From: Lytechinus variegatus
Taxonomy: Eukaryota > Echinodermata > Echinoidea > Temnopleuroida > Toxopneustidae
Assembly: GCF_018143015.1 (NCBI RefSeq)
Contig: NC_054740.1
Coordinates: 68,798,356-68,862,355, forward strand
DNA length: 64,000 nucleotides
Direction of reading: 5' to 3'
The notes beneath the pieces are model-generated. The model did not search any database. It worked only from the letters and a program-made list of their open reading frames with translations, and was not told where the DNA came from. Shown here piece by piece: positions 22,169-33,490 of this stretch; position 1 is the stretch's first letter; every line of letters begins with the position of its first letter. The position numbers were made by a program, and so were the translations under genes.

Positions 22169-23365
22169 ATGGAATTAAACGCAAATTCCACCTTTTCGAA
22201 TGATGATTCTCATGATGCTAATTACGGAAGACCAGCTCACCCAACAGCATGGCTCGCTACCATTCCACTGCTTACATCTGTAATAAGTGCTGTGACCACG
22301 GTTGGCAACTTCATGGTAATTGTGGCATACTGTCGAGACCACCGCATCCGGTCAAGTGCGGCTAACCTGCTCATTTTAAATCTTGCATTCACGGACTTGA
22401 CAGTGGGTGCCCTCTTGTGGCCCATCAATATCGTGTGGCTAATCAAATACTACTGGCCATTCGGTGAGATCCTCTGTAAAGTGTGGTTGGTCACTGACTA
22501 CACTATGACAGCGATGTCCGTTTTAACCATGGTCCTGATAAGTTGGGATCGGTACTGTCTGTTAGCGATGGGAGTGAAATATCGGACAGTCCAGACTAAG
22601 AAGCGAATTGGGATCATCATCTGCTTTACATGGGCCGTTGAACTGCTTTGGTACATTTCCATGGCATTCGTGTGGAGTCCAATCACAGGACATTACGGGG
22701 TGGATTATGCAGTCGAGTGCGACTTGGAAACGAAGACTAGTCTTGCCATGACACTGATCCATAACACGATTCAGATCTATTTACCATTTGTAATCCTGAT
22801 AGCATTGAACCTTGCTGTTTATTCCAATATCAAACGGAGATCTAGAGGGATCGTTGGGCAGAGTCCTGGGAATGAACTATCCACACTTCAGGCAGCTGAA
22901 GGAGATGGGTATCAAACAGCAGCAACCGCTCTAGATGGACAACGTAGGTCTACTCGTTCTGATTCACCAAGCACATCGGCAAATGCTGCTGACGCAAAGG
23001 CCAGCAAGGAAAAACCGAACGGAAGCTTATCAAACCATGAACCACACGCCAAGGATAAGAAAGAGTCGATATCGAAGGAACATACATTTGCCCGACATCG
23101 CAAAGCCGCCGTGGTTCTTGGTATCCTCGTAAGTTGTTTCCTCATCTGTTGGGTGCCTGTCCAGGTTACGAGTATAATGTACGCCATATGTGGCAACAAC
23201 TGCGTTTCCTCGCTCAGCATTGATATCACAGCCACACTCGTTTGGGGAAACTCAATGTTAAATCCATTTATCTACGCTGCCACCAATAAGCAGTTTTGGC
23301 GGAACTTTCGGCGTTTTCTGCTCCGTGATTGCCGGCCCTGTGGATGGAAGCTATGTGGAGCTTAA
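22169..23365 (+). CDS. Class A aminergic-type G protein-coupled receptor (398 aa, intronless)
   Basis: A seven-helix rhodopsin-family receptor at the cell surface. The start is the ATG at 22169, in good context (ACAATGG); the frame is open further upstream but has no earlier ATG in it. Visible landmarks are glycosylation site N6, GN in TM1 (46-47), LAFTD in TM2 (72-76), C103 and C184 (disulfide), the amine-anchoring D110 in WLVTDY, DRY at 127-129, CWVP at 327-330 and NPFIY at 365-369. A long third intracellular loop (about 223-310) is rich in Ser and Lys. The TM3 sequence CKVWLVTDY..LISWDRY and the C..C loop before TM7 resemble histamine H3 and muscarinic receptors. TM5 has Gln (Q202) where H3 receptors carry a Glu. 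The ligand is therefore uncertain; a biogenic amine is likely. The single exon suggests a retrocopy origin or an ancestrally intronless subfamily. Confidence 0.9.
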   Translation: MELNANSTFSNDDSHDANYGRPAHPTAWLATIPLLTSVISAVTTVGNFMVIVAYCRDHRIRSSAANLLILNLAFTDLTVGALLWPINIVWLIKYYWPFGEILCKVWLVTDYTMTAMSVLTMVLISWDRYCLLAMGVKYRTVQTKKRIGIIICFTWAVELLWYISMAFVWSPITGHYGVDYAVECDLETKTSLAMTLIHNTIQIYLPFVILIALNLAVYSNIKRRSRGIVGQSPGNELSTLQAAEGDGYQTAATALDGQRRSTRSDSPSTSANAADAKASKEKPNGSLSNHEPHAKDKKESISKEHTFARHRKAAVVLGILVSCFLICWVPVQVTSIMYAICGNNCVSSLSIDITATLVWGNSMLNPFIYAATNKQFWRNFRRFLLRDCRPCGWKLCGA

Positions 23366-25613
23366 AGTTTGGATATTAAATCAATTTTTATGAAAAAAGA
23401 ATGAAACTTTCCCTTCTTCGTGTGAAATTTGCTTTAATCAGAGCAATTTTGCTTCTGAGACATTATTCTATCACTGAAAACTCAATACATTGTTAGAAGT
23501 GAAAGATTGTCTTGAATAGCGACAACATGAAAAATGCCTACATGTATAATATCATGACTGCATTTGGCGTAAACATCGTATGCCTTGGGTGTAAAAATGG
23601 GGCTTGAGAAATCATCTAAAAAAATACACTTTTAATCTTGATGTATTCTGATCTAAGAAAATTAAAATCATTTATTTTCCTTTAAAAGATTTTTTTTTTC
23701 ATTTCGCATTTTTTCCATTTTTTTGAAACAAGATGTTTAAAGATTTCAAAGAATTTCAACAGATGTTTAAAATTTTAAATATGTTGTTGTTGTGGTAACG
23801 GGCTTAAAAACGAGCACTTTGTGTGTGAGGGTGGGTATGTGTGCATGATTGTTTCTTTTCTTATGTTTACCTTTTACATGTTTTATTTAATCAGGCAATC
23901 CTACAAGAGTTGATTTTACTTTCTTTTGAAAAGAGAGCTGATCTGATAATTAATTTCATTAATGTAGGTTATTTTGACCCACTAGTCTTTTTTTTATATG
24001 CGCAGGCCTATATTTGCATGTACATGTAACTATCTCTTGGAAAGCTAAATGACGTCCAAAGATACAAATGTTTCATGCCCATAGTTTGATTTCATACCAA
24101 AATACAAAATCCTTTCTGAATGTCGATCACGCATTGTGTTGTCAATTAATAATCTTTTAACGATTTCTCTCACATATTCATTTTGTTTGATTAATGGCTT
24201 CTACATAATTTGATTCATGCTTATATTTCTGGTCTATTCAAGCATATACTTTCATTTCGTTTGCCAAACACGCATGTGAGCAAGTTTGTAACGTACCTAT
24301 ATATCACTGTAAAAAACCCTGAATTTACAGAAAAAAGGAAGATTTTGCAGAAAGCAATAACGAAATCATTCTGTAAATTCATAAAACAGGAATTTTTTCT
24401 GCAATTTAACAGAACGGGTTTGTTTAAAAAGGGGAAAAGGTGTTTTATTAAAGGAAATTTGTAAGGTTCCATACACAAAATAGAAATTTCCTGTAATGTT
24501 ACATGATATCCCATGATATAACGTAAGATTACGCAATCTGGTAAGATTATAGGTGTTCTCGAGACTCTGCTGCAGGAACTTCTTTTATTTTAAGGATCAA
24601 TTGTCTAAAAGTGTATTACATGAAAAATCATATTCAGGCAGGAACCTGGGAACGATTTTTGTTGAAAAGCAATAAAAGAAAGGGAGTTTAAAAAAAATGA
24701 AGGTATATGGGTTACTATAAAGTGTATATTTTGACTGTATTTCTCCATTTTGCCACAACTAACAGAATTCCTGGGTTGCTGTTAATGGAGAAACCCCGAT
24801 TCCCAGGACCATTGTATTCAAGTTCAGTAGTAAACAGTACAATGGAAATACATACATGTCAAAAGAAATGAACAGAAGTGAATCACAAAATTGAAAGATT
24901 TATCTTTATTGTGTGCGTTAAGTGTATGCAGATGAAAGCAACGAGGTGGTAGTGGACTTTGAAACGATGTAAAATACGGATGGCTGGAATAAACGCAATT
25001 CAGCAGCAATCCATGACGAACCTGGCTGACCTCGTCACGCAAGCCGCTATTTTGAGGGAAATAAATGATAAATGAAGGGTCTTTTATCAAAATTTATGGA
25101 CTCGAATGTGTACACGCATTTGTTGACCGTGCTGTTGTTGTGACCTTTGGAAATTTGGAAATGTGGTATCATTTAAAAATGGCATAATAAAACTTGGATG
25201 TGTACTTCACTGGAGGGGGCCCGCGGGGGGCCCGTAATTTAGCGATGGTGGGGGGGGGTTAGAGGGCCATGGTGTAAGTTATATAGGGCCATATGCTGGG
25301 GGCATTAACAATCCTCCCTTGTCATACTTGTTAATACCATGAATAACCTTGGTTGTAACTTGTAACTCGTTGTTTCAGCAGATGATAATTCAATTTGAAC
25401 ATGTTGAATAGGCGTAGTTAATAGGTGATCAGATTATGGTACCATTGCTGTTGAAATCATATATATCGTCACTCTCTGTGACGGTAAAGTTATTTTTATT
25501 AGTCAATACCCCCGCTGCCCGACTGACAATAGACCCGATGAACAACACCCGGTCGCCTCGTCATAAGGCCTTTAATTTCTCTTTATAACGAAAACGACCT
25601 TCACCGTTTAGCA
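23366..25613. other. GPCR 3' flank and intergenic sequence
   Basis: ATTAAA at 23375-23380 is close after the stop and may be too near to serve as the polyadenylation signal. Near 24306-24440 a repeat starting CACTGTAAAAAACCCTGAAT has short inverted words (ATTTACAGAA / TTCTGTAAAT). G-runs lie at 25215-25260. No gene seen. Confidence 0.4.
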
Positions 25614-28600
25614 ATGGAGTCGTCTGAAGAGCTGGATACATGGCGCTACGTTATAATGTTAGCCAAGTTTATGATGCATTTCCTTCACATTGGACTAATA
25701 AGATCACTATCAGTTCTCATTCCCTATCTCGCCTTTCAACTGGACATGGAATACTCAACTTCTGGATTCCTGGTTACACTGCAGGCTGGCATATACTACA
25801 TCGCGTGTAAGATTCTTCTCCTGATTATTATTTTTAATCGAGCCCCTCTATATCTTAGCTCCAAGTCGTGTATTCGGAATTACGAAAACGAAACTAGGGC
25901 GAGTCTCACCTGCAAAGAAGAAGTGAGACATAACTAGGCGCCGTTTTTCCGACGGCAGCGGCGGGGTTGTGACGGTGTCGTCCACATTGAAATCTTGACC
26001 AAGATTAGGTTTGTGAAATATCATCATAACTTTCCAAATATATGGATCTATTTTACGAAACTTGGAAAAAAAACAGCCATCAAACATCACTGATCAACAT
26101 AAAACAGATCCATACACTTGCAAATTCATGATGGTATGTTCAAGATTTCAATCGGTTGACGACACTGTCGCTTTCCTGCCGCCGCCGTCGGAAAGCGGCG
26201 CTTATGTCTCACTTCTTCTATGCAGGTGAGACGAAAATCGCCCCAGTCTCATTTTTTAATCGTAATCTGGAATACACGACTTGGAGCTATATGCTCTTGA
26301 GGGGGAGATCCATCGATTTGCTCTGGATTACCACTGAGAGGCAGCACTATATCCTGTAGCCATTCGCTTGTTACAGCGGCCCATTTTGTTTATGTATATG
26401 TATGTTTATATATATATGTGTGTGTGTGTGAGCAAAAAATCTTGACACCTCAGAAATCCCCAATTAAAGAAAATAATGTCATGAACGCATCCTCCTTATA
26501 TATGGATGGAAAGGGTATCTTCTCCCAAATAATTTTATACCATATCTATGTGGTATCTCTTCACACTTTGACAATCAGTGGGTAATTCTTTGTAATGATG
26601 TGAATTTTGATCTGCGCCAAAGTATTACTGCCTTAAAAATTAACGTTGACCCGAAAATGACCCTTGACCTTAACATGTGAGCCTCGACTGCAGAATAATA
26701 TGCAGGTCCACTAATGAAAAAGTTTGGTTGAAAAGTGATTTATCATTGCGGAGTTATGTGTCATAAGAGAGTCTTGCAAATAAATGTTAACGATGACCTA
26801 AAGAATGACGTTTGACCTTCCCATGTGACCTCTAACTGCAGCATAATCTGCAGGTCCCCTAAGTACATCTACCATCCAAGTTTAGTTAAAAAGTTACTAA
26901 CGGAGTGTCATATTATGGACGGACGACATTTGAATGCCTTCTTCTCGCCATCACCTCTGGTGGGCGAGACAAAAACGGAAAGTGTAAAGAGAAAACGAGC
27001 CAACCTTCCGAATAGGAACTCATTATATATGCTATAAATATTAATGTTGACCATTAAACTTTGGGTGCTGTTTTGTCGTGTTTTTTCCCTCGGGTGGGGA
27101 TATTGACTGAAGAAATGACTATCAACTGACTTACCAAACGGACTGGGGATGGACAAGACTAGCTCACTGAATATTTATCTTTTTTATAGAATAGCTAGCC
27201 CCCTCACCTTTCATGTTATGTCGGACATATTATCAGTTACATTTTAAAATCTTGTGATCCACTTGAAACCATCTGTCTGTGACAGTGTGGGTTAGATTTT
27301 TCCGTCAGTTCTTATCAAATGCAAGCAATATGCCTATAACAATACAAATGCCCGAATACGGCCCCAGGATATTTTTATTGGCGATATTAGACCTTGAATA
27401 TTGACAACAAACTTCTCAATGCTGCGTCAAGATTTTGCAAGTTCCAGGTCTATCACTTCTCTTTTGGTTAATCCCATTCTTGTAAGTACTCTTTATCTAG
27501 ATTTCTGATGTATTTCGAAGGCCTGTTTTGAATTTAACGTTTTTTTTTCTTTATCTAGGTCCAGCAAGTTGTTATTTGGCTCATAAGTTTGGTTGTCGCC
27601 GTGTAACCGTCATCAGTTGTTTCCTATCTACAATATCCCTCTTAGCAGGATCATTCAGTCAATCAGCAACCTTTCTTGGTTGTTCATATTTCTTAACAGG
27701 TAAGTAATTCACGATTAACTAAACCTCGTGCACTCTAAAAGCAAGAGCTATCATGCTCCTCTCGAAGTGAAATGAGGGACTAGTCCTTTTCGAGTGAGTT
27801 GTATGCATCTTTAGAGAATTGATATTACCTTTATTTCGAGTGAAAGTGTCTGAAAGAGTCGACCGTTCACTCCAGGAGCTATAACGCACTGTGTACGGAT
27901 GTACAATTAATCCGGACAGTTAATTTCAAAGGGATTGGTCCCTGGTGTCACTCCGTTATTGAGTGTGATTATAAAGTGGATTCTTTTTTGCGATCTGACC
28001 CCTTATTAGTTTTAATGAAACAAAAGTAGCAGGTATGTATTCGAGACTGACACTTCCGTGTCACAAGGCCGTTCGAGAAAGCCTTCTTCCGTAGACTTTA
28101 CACAATAGTTGGGCCAAGCCCGAGGCAAAGGCTGACGAAATCTGGCCTCGAGGCCATCCTCGACTATATAGCTACATTCCTACAAAAAAGTTAACGAAAT
28201 ATTCAACGATTTTTTTTTCGATAATCCAAGAATGAATAACACACAAAAAAGATTTTTTTATTCTAAATGTAATATGAGAGCCTTAGTGGTTCTGAATCTC
28301 GCCTTGTACTCAGAGGGTCTCGTGTTCGATTCCCATCACGACATAGCGTCCTTTGGCAAGGCATTAATCCACATCTTCCCTTTCTTCACCAAGGTGCTAA
28401 ATGGGTTTGTTCGATCGTCGTTACCAACAGATCACTTTGAGAATATGTCTTAGATTAAAATACACTGTTCTCAATGTATTCAAATCTTTATTTTTCATTT
28501 TTCATTCAACATATTCAGGTCTTTTCTCTTCTCCATTGAGGCAAATGTCGAATGAAATGCTTCCTCAACATTACGGAAAACATGGATATGGATTTGCGCA

Positions 28601-30521
28601 GACGGTCACACAGTTGGGCAGTCAGGTTGGCAGTTTCTTGATGCCATACATCATAGTTTTTACTCTTGATGCTTATGGGGTGAGAGGAAGCCTATTTTTC
28701 CTAAGTGCAATGGTGTTTCATGGCGTACCCATAGCGGCGACATTACGTCCCCCGCGACTTCCACAAGGCCCATCTGAAACGAACAGTTCTATCCGAGGAG
28801 ATGGCGATGGACCAGAACTCGAGCCACTTCAAACTGGTGACGAATTAGAGAGCCCTACTAGTAAAGAAGAAAGTGTGGATTTAGAGAATGACAATGGCCT
28901 AAAGAAAAAAGAAGACCAAATTCCTCAGCACTTAAAGGTCGATATGTTTCGAAGTATGATTCATCAAACCTTTGATTTTTTCAAAGAGGAACTTGTTTTT
29001 ACATTTCTCCTCCTTCCATGCCAGATTTTGTTCGACATAACTTTCGCTGGCTGGGAAGTGTTCCTCTTCTCCTATGGGATCACTGAAGGATTGTCCAAAG
29101 ATAAAGCCGTTTATACGGTGATGATGGGTTCTATTGGCGGGTTAGTCGGACGCTTTTCATTAATAGCAATCCTCTACAAATTTCCTTTAGTGACTTTGTA
29201 TCTGGTTGCATTGAACATGGGTATAGTGTCCGTCACGCTCTTAGTATACCCCATCAATTCCTCGCTCACCTATTTGGCCATTTGTTCTTTTTTTGCCGGG
29301 TTCGGTTTCTTCAATGCCTTTTCATCTTTTTACGGTGCTGTCTCTCTTCTGGTGGGGAAGGATAATTTCCCAAAGGCCATTGCTTGTTCCCTCATGCTAT
29401 GTGGAATTTCATATTTATTATCCGGAATACTAACAGGTATGTGAATCTTGAATGCATTTGCAATATCATAAGGAAACTTCCACTTAGTATAATTTAGTGC
29501 TCGATAATCAGAATGACAAATAATGCGTTTCCTAGGGAAAGTGAAATAGGCCGACTCAAATCACAATGGAGTCTCTATTGAGGGTCCGTGATTCGTCCGT
29601 TAATCTGGACAAAATTAATGACATCTTCGCTATTTTTCCTAAGCTCGGAAATGTCGGACTAAACTGACGTTTCGATTCACCGACGCTTGAAAAAGACTTC
29701 ATTGTGATTTGGCTTACATACTGAATGCATTTACTGCGTTATATTTTATTCATTTTGCGCCGCTGTGCGGAAACTCCCAATTTATTGATAAACATCATAA
29801 AACCCCGATGAAATTATACCGCAGTTCAAATGTACAAGGATCAGTGTTTAGTCCATTTTTTTTAAGTGATGTAAAAATAAAAAACTCATTACTTACAATT
29901 GCAATAAATTATGTCGAGAAATCACTTAACAAATATCATGAACATGTATGGGATCCTTTTACGAAAGTCTCGTGTCTATAGCAATTCATAGAAAACTCGT
30001 ACTTGTTGAATATTGTTATTAAAAATAATATCTTCTAGATTGAGCTATTGTTTTCTTTGCTTTGACCCGTTCCCATTAATTGTCTTAATTCTCGGTTGAT
30101 CATGTCAAATAAATATTGTGGGTCCTTATGGGGAAAGAATATATTTCAGTCGTCTGCAAAAAAACAAAACAAATGATATAGTACTTATAGATATACAGAA
30201 GTTTAAACGAGAAAATAAGCGGACCGTAAATTGAGCCCTGTGGGACATAATATTTCAATCTGTATTGATATTCAAATGTCATGGATCAATTTCTAATCTA
30301 CAATATTTAGAAAGCAAGACTATATCGTTGTGACAATTATTTGATGTATGTTTCTAATTCAAATGCTCTCTCTTTTCTTTCTTTCAGGTTCTATGTACGA
30401 TTTGTTTGGTTCATACCGGGCTGTCTTCCGTGTCTTAGGAATCATGTCAGGTGCCGCTAGTTCGGCAATCACTATTTATATCTGTGTTGACTATTCTAGA
30501 AACAAAAATAAGTCGCTTTGA
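25614..30521 (+). CDS. Major facilitator (SLC16/monocarboxylate transporter-like), 461 aa, 4 exons
   Basis: Exons are 25614-25806, 27559-27699, 28519-29436 and 30388-30521. All three introns are phase 1, and the joined frame is open over 461 codons. The N-half has TRYVI-like TM1 (MESSEELDTWRYVIMLAKF), then CPASCYLAHKFGCRRVTVIS, which matches the GP..N.L..RFGCR.V loop after TM2 in MCT proteins. The TM5 region is GSQVGSFLMPYIIVFTLDAY followed by GVRG, as in MCTs (LGSF..PP....LID.YGWRG). An acidic cytoplasmic loop (about residues 200-270) separates two six-helix halves. The TM8-TM9 region has GGLVGRFSL and the end has GSMYDLFGSYRAVF, again MCT-like. It should be a plasma-membrane 12-helix carrier of small carboxylates or related solutes. 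The usual PDGGWGW motif of TM1 is absent, so it is a divergent member. Confidence 0.85.
25857..26288. mobile_element. Fold-back element in transporter intron 1
   Basis: AGCTCCAAGTCGTGTATTC at 25857 is inverted at 26270-26288. Nested inside, GTCTCACCTGCA..AGAAGAAGTGAGACATAA is inverted at 26205-26232, followed by GCGCCG/CGGCGC and CCGACGG words. The arms reach roughly 130-150 bp and the centre is about 170 bp. It shares the GTCTCACCTGCA end with 50807-52185. Confidence 0.7.
26636..26880. repeat. Two tandem units (about 147 bp) with TTGACCT words
   Basis: GTTAACGTTGACCCGAAAAT..CTTGACCTTAACATGTGAGCC..GCAGGTCC is repeated about 147 bp later as GTTAACGATGACCT..TTTGACCTTCCCATGTGACC..GCAGGTCC. It lies in transporter intron 1 and resembles the array at 50807-52185 on the opposite strand. 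Confidence 0.65.
28274..28410 (+). mobile_element. tRNA-derived SINE fragment
   Basis: It has an A-box-like CCTTAGTGG, a B box GTGTTCGATTCC at about 28322, and a SINE-body tail (GGCAAGGCATTAATCCACA..GCTAAATGG) similar to 32026-32327. It ends about 110 bp before transporter exon 3. Confidence 0.6.
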
Positions 30522-30825
30522 TGTTATACTTATGTCACTTTTGTTTACCCCTGTCAGTTTAACACTTGACATTTCCACCGAACGGGCCTTTCTGACATGG
30601 AAGATAATCGTACCCTTTCTTATGTATATTATAGATTTCTTTTAGACCTATAATGTTTGACGTCAACACTCGCATTTTTCGAATGTACAGGTATGCCTTG
30701 AAAATCATAACAATGAATGCATCACTTATGTACCTTATGCACATAAGATTCAAGATTCAACTTCCAGTGTGTCTCACGACACACATGTATAGTGTTTAGT
30801 AGAAAACAAACAAAGTCTGTGATTC

Positions 30826-31665
30826 GGGGGGGGGGGGCGCTTTGGGTCTAATGCCTCTCCCCTTCAAAAGATGAAGAGCTCTCTTTCAAAAGGGGTTAGG
30901 TCCATTTTTCATCAAATTTGATTTTTATGTCTCAATGAATAGATTTTTAGGAGCTGATACAAAAAAAGTTGAAATCCCCATTAAAAAAGTGAACTAAAAT
31001 GGCAAAGAAAAATCACTTTTTTTTCAAAAGGGGTAAGGTCCATTTCAGTTTGGTTGCAAAAGGGATTAGGCCCACGCAGAATTGTTTGGGAAAATAATAT
31101 CTTAAAAAATATGAAGACAGGTAGATTTCTTTTGTACCCAAATTTATGTTCTCATGGTAGGGTATCATGAAAATTCTGTTTCGCATAAGAATTTGCAATA
31201 TGGAGAAATAAAAAATGACTTTCTTGGAGTGGACCTAACCCCTTTTGCAACCAAACTCTTCTAAAGAACTCATTTGTCAAAAGAGGTTCGGTCAGGTTTT
31301 CATAAATTTTATTGTTTTCTGTCTCTAAACCTCAAAATTGTTAGTCGCTCTGATGATACTAAAGAAAATGAAATGAAAACGTGAATGAAAATGGCAAAGT
31401 AAAATCACTTGTTTAACCAAGGGAGATTGAATTCATTTCAGTTAGCTTGCAAAAGGGTTTAGGTCCCACAATAATTTTCAAAAAAATATATAGAAAAAAA
31501 TTAAGACAGGTAGATTTCTTTTATACCCAATTTCATGTTCACATGATAGGGTAATACATCATGACAATTTAGTTTCTCATAAGAATATTGCAATAAGTGA
31601 GAATAAAAACATGGCTTTTCTCGGAATGGTCCAAAGTGGACCTAACTCATTTTGCAACTAAACTC
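30826..31665. repeat. Direct tandem duplication, about 392 bp x 2
   Basis: Landmarks such as GACAGGTAGATTTCTTTT (31113 and 31505), GCAAAAGGG (31060 and 31452) and GTGGACCTAAC (about 31233 and 31638) repeat with a constant offset near 392. The G-run at 30826 lies at the left edge. No coding frame is shared. Confidence 0.8.
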
Positions 31666-31799
31666 TTCAAATGTAAAGTGAAATGACACACTGAATATGT
31701 TCCATCAAAACACACACACCCTCACGCAACCCCACGCACAACCCAACATGACGCCACATTCCCTCACACGCTATAAACAGGTATACTATTCGTATCCCT

Positions 31800-31990
31800 A
31801 CTATTCCGTACGAGGGTCGTAGGTTCGAATCCTAGCAATGGCGTGTTTTCCTTCAGCAAGAGATTTATCCACACTGTGGTACACTCGACCCAGGTGAGTT
31901 GAATGGCTACCCTGCAGGATTATTTCTTTGAATGCAGGAGCGCTGAAAGGCAGCTCGAGCTAAAGCCGGGGTAATAATAACAAAGTGCCT
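31800..31990 (+). mobile_element. tRNA-derived SINE, partial copy
   Basis: B box GGTTCGAATCC at about 31823, then TTCCTTCAGCAAGAGATTTA, CACTCGACCCAGGTGA and GCCGGGGTAATAATAA. This is the same body as the fuller copy directly downstream. The A-box side is missing. Confidence 0.7.
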
Positions 31991-32025
31991 CGGAATAGAT
32001 TGTTTCTCGATAGATGGCGCTATGT

Positions 32026-32327
32026 GGAGCGTTGTGGCCCAGTGGATTAGTCTCCGGACTTTGAAACAGAGGGTCGTGGGTTCAAATCCCAGCCATGGCG
32101 TAATTTCCTTCAGCAAGAAATTCATCCACTGTGTGCTGCACTCGACCCAGGTGATGTAAATGGGTACCGGCAGGAAGTAATTCCTCAAAAAGCTGTGTGC
32201 GCCTTAATCGGTTGCCTAGCTTAGCCGGGGTAATAATAAAAGCAGTGCCTTTTTAAAGCGCCATGAGCACCGAAAGGTGGACCTGTGCGCTATATAAGTA
32301 GCCACCATTATTATTATTATTATTATA
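32026..32327 (+). mobile_element. tRNA-derived SINE, near full length
   Basis: The tRNA-like head has A box TGGCCCAGTGG and B box GGTTCAAATCC. The body has TTCAGCAAGAAATTCATCCA, ACTCGACCCAGGTGA and GCCGGGGTAATAATAA. It ends with GCGCTATATAAGTAGCCACC and an (ATT)n tail, the usual build of a SINE moved by LINE machinery. Confidence 0.85.
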
Positions 32328-33326
32328 AAAATGCCTATTATTATCATTTGTCATTATTACTTTCTCTATATTATTCAGTTTCTATGATATTCTCTTCGTG
32401 TTTTGTGTAAGTTACCGATATTAAACTGTAATATTGATCGTTATATGTTCATTCAGATACACGTATGTAATTGGTAGATTGTACACGACAGGTCTTTCCA
32501 CTATATTCGTATGCATATACTACATGTTATGAACACGGGTCTGAAAAGTAGCCCTTTTATGACATGCTATGCTACAATTGACTATTTCGTATATTCCCTT
32601 TGCTCTGCTTTCTTATGTGTTCTTTTAATGTGTTTTCTTGTATGTTATTACTTACTTGTACCCATGTACCTATGTAATAGAAATCTAGCATGTACTGAAA
32701 CAAACAAAGTCTTTTCATTCTCCTCATATTTTAGATCCTTGATCCTTTAATTATCCTTAATTTCTACAAAAGAGCTTTCAGATGTAAGCCCACTGGACCT
32801 CCATTTATCGGTATTTTTTCCTTCATATTCAGTTCAAACATAGGCTGCATAAAAATGGAAATGATACTTAATCTCTCTTGATTGCTCTGTCAGATTTCCT
32901 TGTTTCTTATAAATGTGCAATATGAGTAAGGTAGTAGAAATAACAATGATGATGATAATGTTAATAGTAATGATAATAGGAGAAGTGGTCTCAGAGTATC
33001 AGTAATATTAGTAGAAAGGATGATAATTTTGATAATGCATGATAAAAATAAAAACATAAAAATATGAATGGTACAAACAATGTTATTAACAATAATGTGA
33101 TTATAAAAAACAACTTAAGGTTGATGACGATTAAATCATTTACCTTTATACGTGCATATAATTATAACTATAAGTTAATTCTAGACTATCACATTGTATT
33201 CTATATTTGGTGCTGAGATCACTGATGATCAAAAGCTTGACGAATAAAGGAGTATACGAAGCTCCGACCGCCCATAGTCGAGTACTCTTAGCGTGGTGTT
33301 TTGCACTATTAATATGTGGATTTTTG
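32328..33326. other. Gene-free stretch
   Basis: AT-rich, with scattered AATGATGATAAT words near 32940-33060. No gene supported. Confidence 0.4.
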
Positions 33327-33348
33327 TGTGTATATATATGTGTGTGTG

Positions 33349-33390
<42 letters not shown>
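33327..33390. repeat. (TG)n/(TA)n microsatellite
   Basis: A TG-rich start passes into about 19 TA repeats ending at 33389. A SINE-body fragment begins immediately after it. Confidence 0.9.
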
Positions 33391-33392
<2 letters not shown>

Positions 33393-33490
33393 GTGATTTT
33401 CTTCAGCAAGTAATTGATACACACTGTGACGCACTCAACCCAGGTTAGGTGATTTGTTACCAGCAGTCTTGCCGCCTTATATAAGAGTTA
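33391..33490 (+). mobile_element. SINE body fragment
   Basis: GGCGTGATTTTCTTCAGCAA, CACTCAACCCAGGTTAGGTG and a short GCCGCCTTATATAAG end match the body of the SINE at 32026-32327. The tRNA-like head is absent and replaced by the TA repeat. Confidence 0.65.
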
